Assembly (NCBI RefSeq): GCF_024679095.1
Contig: NC_066553.1
Location: 2,705,994-2,769,993 of the forward strand
DNA: 64,000 bases
From: Eriocheir sinensis
Lineage: Eukaryota; Arthropoda; Malacostraca; Decapoda; Varunidae
Direction of reading: 5' to 3'
Each line of letters opens with the position of its first letter. Position 1 is the stretch's first letter. The position numbers and the translations under genes are program-made. Under the pieces are notes generated by a model that was not told where the DNA came from, did not search any database, and worked only from the letters and a program-made list of their open reading frames with translations. Positions 54,720 to 64,000 of this stretch are shown here, in pieces.

Positions 54720-55250
54720 CCCCTCAGTGTCCCTTTTCAACACTATTAATGACACAGTAATAATTTAATTTTCATGTAATTGCTTTTTCACACCTGTAAT
54801 TTACGTTTATATAGTGTCTGTTGCTTAGTACTAGAAAATTTCATTATTATTCTTACCAACATAAAGATATTTTTGAGTATTTTGAGGTCAACTACGATTA
54901 ATTAACTAACTCTAGGGAGCAACTTTCAGCCCTCAACACCCCTTCACAGGACACATTTCACCCTGTACTGAGGTCTGTTTTTTCTGCTCCTTTCTTCCAC
55001 TGACCTTGCTTTTCTATTTTACTTTCCTCTGTGGTCTTTTTTTTTTTTCTATTTCCATTCATTCCTACCATTGTATCTTTTTAGTTTCATGTATATTAAT
55101 TGTATAATCACATTCTGTCCTGCCTGGGGGTTGGGATGGCATGTTCCTCCCTTCTCCCTTGTTGTTTACCTGCATCAATAAACTATCAATCAATCATCAA
55201 TCAATCACATTAGAGGGAGAGTGGGGGGAGGGGAGGGGGGAGAAGGGGGC
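54720..55250. other. Intergenic, with a retroelement 3' tail
   Basis: Nothing coding. At 55,104-55,210 lies a copy of the repeat at 14,762: TATAATCACATTCTGTCC, CTGGGGGTTGGGATGGCATG and GCATCAATAAACTATCAATC with an (AATC)n end. Confidence 0.55.
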
Positions 55251-55838
55251 GTGGCTGGAAGGGTGGATGCATCTTGGCGGCGGGACGGTTTTGGTAATTA
55301 CGCTAAAATAACACGAAATAACCCACGGGGAGGAATGTAGACTACGTAGGGATGAACAAGGCATACCAAACACCGAGGAAAACTTACGTGAGAGAAAGAG
55401 AGAAGAAGAAAGAGTCGAGAATGGTAACTCAAGATTAGCTGTTATGGCGGAGGGCTGACCAGGGATGCCAAGTTATCGTACTCACCACACTGGATTTTCC
55501 TATTTCTAACGCATAACGATCATAAAAAACCGTCTATAATTAACATTTTTAGCACTAACTAGAAATGGGCATCGTTAGTTTTATGGGTGCGACGGTTTTT
55601 AGTCTGAAATAGGCGAATATAAGAGATTGAGTACGACAATTTGGCGACGTTGGAGTTGACTTGACAGGTGGAAGGAGGGGAGGACAGGTGGAGGCGAGCC
55701 CCGTGTGGACAATCATCTCTCCACACGAGCCACGGACACTGTTACGCCCCTGTGTGACTGTGGAGGACCCGTGAAGAGCAAGAGTGACGTTATGTTGAGG
55801 ATGAGTCGTGTGAAGCAACGTAACAGCTGAGTACCGAG
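55251..55838 (+). promoter_or_regulatory. EXOC3: Likely promoter and 5' UTR exon of EXOC3
   Basis: G+C-rich, TATA-less sequence ends at a canonical donor CCGAG/GTAAGA at 55,838/55,839, the right orientation for a leader exon joining the acceptor at 56,978. The exon would contain a 12-codon upstream frame (ATG 55,792, stop ending 55,830). The transcription start cannot be read from sequence. Confidence 0.5.
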
Positions 55839-56152
55839 GTAAGACGCCCGCCCCTCCCCGCCAGCCCGGAGTGTGTTGTTTGAATAAGTGTAGATAAGTG
55901 GCTTTATTTCAGGTTAGAAAATAACATAACACTGAAAAACGATACAAAGCGTCACAGGTCAAAAGAAGAAGACACAGGTGATCCTCTGGAGGGCCGTGTG
56001 TGGTGGTGGTTTATGGAACTCTGATTTACGACTCCCATAGTTTGCCAATGACAGTTTTGTTGACATTAATATATGTTTTTGGTGAATCTCAAATAATGAT
56101 CTCAATTTAGATTATCATTTTTCCCCATTTGGTTATAATGTGTTTTCGGATA

Positions 56153-56735
56153 ATATTTAGGAAACCTTCGCCACCACTGGCAAAGTTAATACTTACCACA
56201 TGGATTTCTTTTTGGTCCCTGAATGCAGAGCAGTGACAAGTGACTTCCGGAAAGGAGAAAGAATCCAATTCAGTGACTATCTATTGTTGAAAATAGGGGA
56301 TAATAATTCATGAAAACGTCGCCTCCTCTGGCAGCGGCTGCCATGGTGACGGTGCCGCCGGTGTTGCGAAAAATACCTCCTCGCAGAAATTAGTTGTATA
56401 TACATGAGGGGGGGTCCAGGGGGGGGCAAAGCCCCCCCTTTAGCTGTTAGGTCGTAAAGTTCGGTTGGAATAGTGTAAATATGCTCCCCCACCCTTAACA
56501 CTCTGCGAGCTATTTTGCGGCTGTGGCGGTGTCACCATCGCCATGGCGGCCGCCACCAGAGGAGGCGACGCTTTCGTGAATTATCATCCCCTATTTTCAA
56601 CAATAAATAATCCCTGAATTGGATTCTTTCTCCTTTCCGGAAGTCACTTGTCACTGCTCTGCATTCAGGGACCAAAAAGAAATCCATGACGTAAGTATTA
56701 ACTTTGCCAGAGGTGGCTAAGGTTTCGTAAATTTT
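56153..56735. mobile_element. Foldback element with arms of about 200 bp, EXOC3 intron 1
   Basis: The left arm (ATTTAGGAAACCTTCGCCAC, GGTCCCTGAATGCAGAGCAG, TTCCGGAAAGGAGAAAGAAT, CGTCGCCTCCTCTGG) is matched by its reverse complement at 56,515-56,735. The loop contains a GGGGGGGTCCAGGGG / GCAAAGCCCCCCC G/C tract. No protein is encoded. A target duplication was not resolved. Confidence 0.85.
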
Positions 56736-56866
56736 CCCCGTGTTTTCTCCTGTTACGTGATGTTATATATTTTGTATAACATTATTGCTAGCATAACTGA
56801 TGCTGCTTCCAAACTAGTCTTAATTTATTTCAGAATCTCTGCATCCTCCTTAAGACAATTCTTTTA

Positions 56867-56867
<1 letters not shown>

Positions 56868-56917
<50 letters not shown>
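56868..56917. repeat. (ATT)n microsatellite
   Basis: Perfect ATT run about 60 bases before the acceptor of EXOC3 coding exon 1. Confidence 0.95.
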
Positions 56918-56978
56918 CTACTTTCATTACCAATATGTTTGATGAAGTTGAGTAATTCCCTCAACCTTCCACTTCCAG

Positions 56979-59900
56979 AGTGTGTGTAGGCCGCCAGGAT
57001 GGACGTCGGTGAGGCAGAGTGTGAGGCGGTGAAGCGCGCTGCGCTGCTGGTGGAGAACATGCTGCAGCGGCCCGACCAGCTGCAGAAGGTGGACCAGTAC
57101 CGCCGCAGAGTACAGCGAAAGAAGGTTAGGAAACAGTCCTCAAGTGTATACCATTATATTGACTGACCTGTATTCAGTCATACTTTTCTGACAAGACTTT
57201 GAAGAGCTTGTTTTCTCTTTCTCATTCTCTCTTTGGTTATACAATCATGCATTGGTGTGGCTCGATGCCATTCATAATTTAGATGACATTGGATGTATGT
57301 ATAGGTGCATATAAGCTGATGTTCCCCCATGTACTATCAATAAGTTTTATAACATGTTATTTCAGTACTAATTAAGAATCATCATCAGTCTGAAAATAAA
57401 TACCTAAGTGCATTGTCTCTTTGCATTTATTATTGAAGTAATTCTCACTGTTAGTCAGCATGGTAATGAAAATGTGACACTGTTGTGCAGGCATCAGTGG
57501 AGGCCATGCTGAAGACGGCCATGCAGAGTCAGCTGGACGGGGTGCGCACAGGCCTGGGCCAGCTGCAGTCCGCCCTCACAGACCTCAGAGAGATAAAGAC
57601 ATGGTAAGTGGCTGCTGCTGCTGATGAAAACACAGACACCATGCACTTCACTCCTGGCAGCACAGTAGATGATGCAAACACTCAGACCATGCTCCTTCTT
57701 ATGCATTAGTAGACAAACACAGACAAGGAGACTGAGAGGGACGTGTCCATTACAGCTTGGGAGAGGTGGAGGGCAGTCTGGTGAGGGTGCCAGAGCTAAG
57801 CAAGGCGCTGTACGAGTGCCGGGAAGAGTATGTGCGGCACTCCCAGTACGCTGCGGCCATGGAGAACCTCAAGCACATCTTTACCGTGCCCGAGTCAGTG
57901 GAGAAGACGGAGAAGTGGATCGCTGATGGTAGACTGCTGTATGCCCACCAGGTGTGTGTGTGTGTGTGTGTTATTTTGTGTCACTAACAAGGGATGTATT
58001 CTTTTCTTGGACCATAAGATTTGTAGTGTGTGAATTTCCTTTGCATTGGTGTGATAAGTAAAATATCTGTGTGTGTGTGTATGTATATATATAAATGTTT
58101 GATTCAAGATTGACAGAAAGAAAAATACTGGAAAAGAATCATACTTTAAATTTGTGCCGTACAGTAAAGTAACATTCTCATCGGCTTATTTTTTCATTGT
58201 TTGTCCTTTTGCCATTCCAGCCTTTTTGTCTTATTCTCTTCCTTTGTTATCCGCTTTTAATCTTTGTAGCTTTATCCTTGTTCAGTGGTCAATGACGTTT
58301 CCTTGTTCCCATGTTTCCTTTACACCTGATCATGCCTTCCACTTCCTCTTTATTCCCCTTTATTCTCCCTTACTGTCATTCCTTTCCACTTTATCCATAT
58401 CCTTTCTCATACTAACTCTTACTTCTTCTCCCCTTCCCTGTCCCTACTTTCCTTCCTTTCCACCTCATCCCTTCTCATGCCCTCACCTCCTCTCCCTTTC
58501 CCTACCCCTACTTTCCTTCCCTCTTTCACTTCCCATTATTCTCCCTCCTCTCCCCTTCTCTGTCCCTACTTTCCTTTCTGCTTTCTCTTTTCCTCTCCTC
58601 TTTTCTCTCCATCATGTTTCTTACTCTTTCACTTCCCATCGTTCATCGTTCTCTCTCCGTCATCCCCACACAGTGCCTGATGGACTTGGAGAACAGTCGT
58701 GACGATCTCCTGTTTGAGCTGCACAAGTTGCCACACCAGAACCCCAACGACACGCGCATGTTGAAGGAATACTTTGCTGATGTACACAAGCTTTCCGAGG
58801 ACCTGGGTAAGTGTATGTGTAGGTGTAGGAGTTGAAGGAATACTTTGCTGATGTGCACAGGCTTTCTGGGGACCCGGGTTTGAAGTTTCATGAGTGAGTG
58901 GCTGCAGTTAGTGAGTGTCTTGAGAAGTATGTAAAAGAGTGAAGGAGTGAATGAGTGAGCCTTGTGTTGTGTTAGTGACCATAACATCTTTGCTGCAGGT
59001 AAGCAGGTGTGGATCATCCTGAAGCGCACACTCAACACGGTGAGGAAGGAACCCCCACAGATCGTCACTGCTCTCAGGATTGTGGAACGGGAGGAGCGGG
59101 CAGACCAGTTTGCTCTCCAGGTATGTGCTGTGTATGAGAGAGAGAGAGGAGAGGAGAGGAGAGGAGAGGAGAGACTCGCTGACTGATTTACACTCCACTC
59201 CTCACTAACAAGACCACTCCCTCGGCAGCGTCAGAAGGGGTCTGGCTTCCTGCCTCCTGGCCGGCCCAAAAAGTGGCGTGAGAAGACCCTGGAGGTGCTG
59301 GAAGAAGCCGTGGCCGAGCGCATCGAAGGGAACATGTTTGAGGGCCGCAGCGACAGCAAGAACTGGCTCATCAAGCACCTCGAGGTAAACCACAACTTGA
59401 GCCTCTAGTCAGAAAGTGTTGATGTTACTTGCATGTGTTGCTTGATATGCTTCAATTTTGTAACACATACTTGTATATAAATGCTATCTTGAATTTCAGT
59501 AGTACATTTTTGGGTTAAACCTGTAAATGATCAATCTTAAGGTGATGGATGTTTGTACTCTAATATGGTTGATGTTTTGTTTGATTGAACATCGAAATTT
59601 ACATTATAAACCTCCATTTTCATAGTTTACTATGATAAATGACCATTAGGGAAGAGAGCAGAGACTGGAGATTAACAGTCATTATATTTTTCTGCTTCAT
59701 TGTGGGACATAAAACACTTAACCAGTTAGGTCAAGTTGTCTGCCTGTCACTCACACAAGGCATGAGGCAGTAAACGGCTGTGTGTTGGCAGGTGATTCGC
59801 CTGCTGGTGCTGGAGGACATGAAGGTGATCCGCTCCTTGTGTATGCCATGCTTCCCGCCGAGCTACGACATCGTCAACCACTACGTCCAGATGTACCACA

Positions 59901-62900
59901 AGAGTCTCGCCACCCATGTGAGAAGCCTTCATTTGTCTTGTGTCTGCTCAGAGCTAGGCTGCTGGCTTTGTGGGTGTACCTTCTAAAATCTTTCCTCATT
60001 TGTTCTGCCTCATACACTTTGGAACTCTCTATAGTTTTAGTTTGCTCTTCATATATACTTTTTCCTTCAGTATTGCACTCCTCAAATCAGAGATCTACTG
60101 GCTGTAATTACTGGATTCTGCTTTGGTTTTGGTTCCCTGTCACAGGTTTCCTTGTTTTCACCCATCTCAGTAGCCCATGATTATAATGGTTTTGCTGTTG
60201 TTTTTGCATCACCAGTTCCATCTTCCCTTAGTTTTCCTCTTGCTGGGATGTAGAATTGTATTGCAGGGTAGTTGATATTTTTCAAAAGATATGAGAAATT
60301 AGTCTTCTTGGGAAAAGAATACATGAGGGGTTGAAATATTGTTTGAGGGACTAAAGTAGTCATCACGTCACCATCTGAGGCACAGGCTGTATGTAACTGT
60401 ACTTCCAGCAGGAAGGAAAGATAGGTGTTGAAAAGCAAAGACAAAAGAGTTTGACCAGACAGGGTCCATCAGCTTTCCAAGTGTTCACGCCAGAAAGGGC
60501 ACAGGAAACATCATTATTAGCAAGTTGAATGTTGGGCTTAGTAAAGTCAGAGGGGAGATGATTAGGAGGAATGTGCCCTGAATTGTCCAGAGCAGAATTT
60601 TCAGAGAAAGGTGTTGACTAGGTGCCAGAAGTCTAGAAGAATTTTCTATTGATGAAAATTTTTGGTAAGTTGGAGATTAGCTTTGACTCAATCCTGGGCA
60701 GAACAAAAGAGCATGATTAGGAATTTGAAGGTTCAGGTACCTATCGTGAGCTGCCTGTCTAGCTTTTATTTATTATACGGTATATATAATACACTCCAAT
60801 CTCCTTCACAGTTGGTGGATCTCGTTTCTACGGGACTTGAGGACAATGAGTATGTGACACTTTTGTCCTGGGTGCTCAATGTGTACTCCGGGCCAGAGCT
60901 GATGGGCCACGCGACACTCAACATCAACATGGCCAAGCTGGGGCCACTGCTGGACAACAAGGTGCTGGAAGACCTCATCTCTGAGTACCTCACGGTGAGT
61001 GCCAAAGTTGATTTGTCTCACTCTTGTCATACACCCTTTTCTTTTTCTCCTTCTTGTCCCATCATAAGAGATAATATTTATTTACTGTATTTTATATACC
61101 TAACTGAAGAATGTGAGAATGATCGTATGGCTTCTATCACCAAAGGATAAGCTTGCCCTTTAACCCGGTAGCAGTGACGGGCCAAATTTGTGGCTTTACG
61201 TGTAGCAGCAACAGGCCAAATTTGTGCCATGATATAAACCCCCCAAAATAGATGATGCATAAACTGATCACAAATGCTTTGATATATATTATGAAATGGT
61301 TTGTGTGAGGGGTGATTTTTTCTCATTTTTCTCGCTTGGAGGGACCATTAAGAAACATGATCCCCGCTGTTACCGGGTTAAGTGGTACCCATCTAAACCT
61401 CGCATTCAGGCAGTTGTTGTTGTCAAGGGTCGGCTTTCAGAGCTTTAGCCCCATTTTTTTTTCTATCCCTGAATTTGTTTTTCCAAGAATGACTTTGCAG
61501 CACGTATTTAGATTGTGGCTTCTCTCAGTTGGTCTCGGATGGCAGGAACTATTGTCTAGAAGTTGTGTCTTTGTTGCTTGTGATTCCTCAGAACTCTGGG
61601 TCAAGCCCCCAATGTACTGAATGCCTAACAGTGGCCCTGATTCTATTAGGATTTTATTATGAGGATTGTTAAAGTGATAAGCTAGTTGTATAACCAAGTT
61701 TTCTTTTGTTACATCAATTCCACATTGAAAGAGGTTAAACAAAGTGATGAATGGGTATTGTCTCAACAGAATGTGAACAACAACTATGACTCGTGGATGA
61801 ACAAGGCACTGGAGATCGAGGAGAAGGAGTGGTACCGCCCCGAGCCCCCACAGCAGGACTCTGACTCCCACTACAAGACTGAGCTGCCTCAACTCATCCA
61901 TGACATGATCCGGCAAAACTTGGAGGTTGCAAACACCATCAGGTGGGCGGTGTTCATTAGGTGGTAGTTTGGTGGCCAACTAGAATCATAAGGAGAATAT
62001 TGGTGATACTGATTAATTGTGAAGAGCTGGAGGAATATATTCTGTATGGATTAAGTTTACAAGTAGGAACAACTGTATGCTTTCTGCTCTAATTGCCACC
62101 ATGAAAGAGGTCCATCAGAAGTTATCGTCATGAGTAACCCTGTTTCCTACAAAGGCAGGGTGAGGTGCCAAAAAGGCCTTGCAGTAATTATGAGGCGTTT
62201 TCTAGACGAAGCTGTTTGAGGGGGACACAACCTCCTGTATTTTAGTAGTTGCCTCATGTGACACAGTGGAATATATACTTGATAAAATGTGAAAATCCTG
62301 CACCTTTATGCTGCTGACTAAAAGAGAGCCCTGTCATGCTTCCCCAGCCCAGAGGTGCAAGTCAAAGTGCTCATCAGTAGCCTGGAGCAGGTGAGGCTGT
62401 TTGCTGGCAAGTTTGAGGCAGCCGTCAAGAGATACAAGGACACCTATTACTCAGACCGGTCACAGGTACTTGGCTCCCGCTCCACTTCATTCTTTGTCTC
62501 GTACTCATTATTTATGATTAAATTCTTTTTCTTTAGATTTTCTGAACCATTTTAGTTCCAGGATCATTTATAAAAAAATTTGCTGCCAATATTTTTTTAT
62601 ATTTTTTTTTATATATATATTTTAGTTTGATGAAAGACTGAATTAATTAGCTGAGCTTCACACAAGTGCAGAGGCATGCCATTTTCATGCCATATTTTCA
62701 AGTCTACATTCCTGTCCATTTATGGTCGCACAGTTCTTCATTTTGTATGTCGACGCATGCCCTAAGTTGTTCAAATGAGTCTTTAATTCCCACCAACATA
62801 TCCTTGGAAACCTACAGCCCTCACACTTGGCCTTGCAGATCCAGTACTACACCACCTACATCATTGCCCTGGCCAACAGCTGCCAGGCGATGGTGGATGT

Positions 62901-64000
62901 GCTCATGAGCATCAAGACTCAATTCTGGAAGCCAGGCACCACCACCACCACCAACGACACCATGATTGCCACCAAATTTGATGCTGTCCTTACTGTATAC
63001 CAGGTGAATTAAGGATAATATATATCATTATATAAAAAAATATAGATTTACAAAGCTATGAAATGTTCTAAGAGAAGAATGAGGGAATAAAATAAAAGTA
63101 AGATGTTTTTTAAAGTAATTAGAATGGACATATTTATGTAAGAGTGATGCATAAGAAATAGTGCTTGACTAAATTAAAGAAAAAATGGTAGAAGTAAATT
63201 GTTCTATCTTGAGTAAAGTGAGCAATGAAAATAATAATAAAGTTTGACACGGCTAAAAGGATTGAAAGAATGACGACTTGTTCTTGGTTAAGTAGAAAAT
63301 TGACCACACAGATATCAGCACTTCCTTTTTTTTAGCTATTATAAACAGTGAGGTATGAGATAAATTACAGAATGATCAACACAGTTTGTTTGTTGTTGTG
63401 TTTGTTCTGTCCATGTTGCCTTATTTTGTGTTAACCCGGTAGCAGCGACGAGCCAAATTTGTAGCTTTACTGTGTAGCTACCAGCGACGGGCCAAATTTT
63501 TGCCATGATATAAACCCCCCAAAATAGATGATGCATGAACTGATCACAAATGCTTTGATATATATTATGAAATGGTTGGCGTGAGTGATGATTTTTTCTC
63601 ATTAATTCGCTTAGAGGGGCCTTTAAGCAACATGAACCCTGCAGCTACCAGGTTAAATACTTGCCTTTGCTTCCACTTCTTTGCTAGATGAGTCCATTCC
63701 TGGCCAGCAGAAAACGTACAAACTAGTTGACTTGGATTAGAGGTATTGCTTAATATTTCTTTTTTACTGACTTGTGTTAATCAGGTTCAGTCCAGCACCA
63801 TGAAAGGCAAAGTACGTAAAGTATGTTACCTGTTACTCTTACTTCGTAGCATGTGAGGAACCAGATGTGTGACCACCTGCTGGAGGAGGCCCTGGTGGAC
63901 CTGCAGGACCACTTCAACGCCCTCCTCACCCCTCGCTGGCTGCATAACACTGAGCCACTGGACACCATCTGCCTCACCCTGTCTGATTACTTCAATGATT
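56979..64000 (+). CDS. EXOC3: Exocyst complex component 3 (Sec6), 5' part
   Basis: Exocyst subunit that tethers secretory vesicles to the plasma membrane. ATG at 56,999. Coding exons: 56,999-57,124; 57,491-57,603; 57,756-57,951; 58,674-58,806; 58,999-59,120; 59,229-59,384; 59,792-59,917; 60,812-60,994; 61,770-61,942; 62,348-62,465; 62,839-63,003; 63,850-64,000 (cut by window end). All joins keep frame and give 587 residues of about 750 expected. Recognised by [94 protein letters not shown] and SDYFNDF-type ends, all colinear with human EXOC3. The N-terminal part is coiled-coil, the rest helical Sec6 bundles. The donor of the third coding exon is a (GT)n run. Introns contain two piggyBac-like MITEs. 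Confidence 0.95.
57952..57971 (+). repeat. (GT)n at the EXOC3 third coding exon donor
   Basis: CACCAG is followed directly by (GT)9-10, so every GT in the run is a potential 5' splice site; the first keeps phase. Confidence 0.9.
59143..59172. repeat. (GAGAG)n / GGAGA tandem
   Basis: Short run of GGAGA pentamers in the EXOC3 intron between the fifth and sixth coding exons. Confidence 0.85.
59930..60800. other. EXOC3 intron, no feature identified
   Basis: No exon, repeat family or RNA gene recognised. The style of the sequence around 60,200-60,660 could be an old transposon, but nothing supports a name. Confidence 0.4.
61160..61381 (+). mobile_element. piggyBac-like MITE in EXOC3 intron
   Basis: TTAA flanks, ends TTAACCCGGTAGCAGTG and CGCTGTTACCGGGTTAA, two copies of the 35-base unit. 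Nearly identical to 39,566-39,788. Confidence 0.88.
63431..63656 (+). mobile_element. piggyBac-like MITE in EXOC3 intron
   Basis: TTAA flanks, ends TTAACCCGGTAGCAGCG and GCAGCTACCAGGTTAA. More diverged than the copies at 39,566 and 61,160, with a short insertion in the second unit. Confidence 0.85.

Noticed and set aside
53128..54760. Repetitive protein-like frames with PTKSTCSSTSYFSF
   Set aside because: All three forward frames are open across the minisatellite with variable unit length; no splice or start context.
61437..61979. 180-codon antisense frame over the ninth EXOC3 coding exon
   Set aside because: Shadow of the real exon; no family signal.

Overview
This is a eukaryotic, intron-rich and extremely microsatellite-rich piece of nuclear genome, most likely from an arthropod and probably a decapod crustacean. 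The reasons are an ecdysteroid-kinase-like (CHK/EcKL) gene, a family expanded in arthropods; interstitial GGTTA/TTAGG runs of the arthropod telomere type; very long (CT)n, (GT)n, (TAG)n and purine/pyrimidine triplet tracts; and compact exons in long repeat-filled introns. The taxon is an inference. No gene has bacterial features.

Layout. Positions 1-14,880 hold almost only simple sequence: kilobase purine or pyrimidine blocks that switch strand, minisatellites, and one tRNA-derived SINE near 12.1 kb. Positions 14,897-21,291 (+) encode a four-exon EcKL-type small-molecule kinase of 406 residues. Positions 21.3-27.3 kb are intergenic, with SINEs, a piggyBac-like MITE whose internal 35-bp unit has grown to 12 copies, and several tandem arrays. 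Positions 27,312-32,976 are an apparently complete PIF/Harbinger transposon, with both genes open: a three-exon Myb/SANT-like DNA-binding protein on + and a HARBI1-like DDE nuclease on -. Older SINE and LINE relics sit inside its introns. Positions 33.0-40.2 kb are non-coding and contain two possible 5' exons. Positions 40,224-45,798 (+) carry a nine-exon PRAS40/AKT1S1 (Drosophila Lobe) homologue. Positions 45.8-55.7 kb are intergenic with two minisatellites. From 55.8 kb to the window end (+) lies EXOC3/Sec6 of the exocyst, 12 coding exons visible and the 3' end cut off.

The three host genes share a strand but no obvious pathway: ecdysteroid or other small-molecule phosphorylation, mTORC1 regulation, and exocytic vesicle tethering. 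The Harbinger genes form a functional pair, since the Myb-like partner is needed in this superfamily for nuclear import of the transposase and for recognition of the element ends.

The most interesting structure beyond gene content is a set of long inverted repeat pairs in introns that bracket single exons or exon groups (EcKL exons 1, 2 and 3; PRAS40 exons 5-7), and 5' splice sites that lie inside (GT)n microsatellites. Both could affect splicing or favour circular RNA. No convincing new defence-type or enzymatic system was found.
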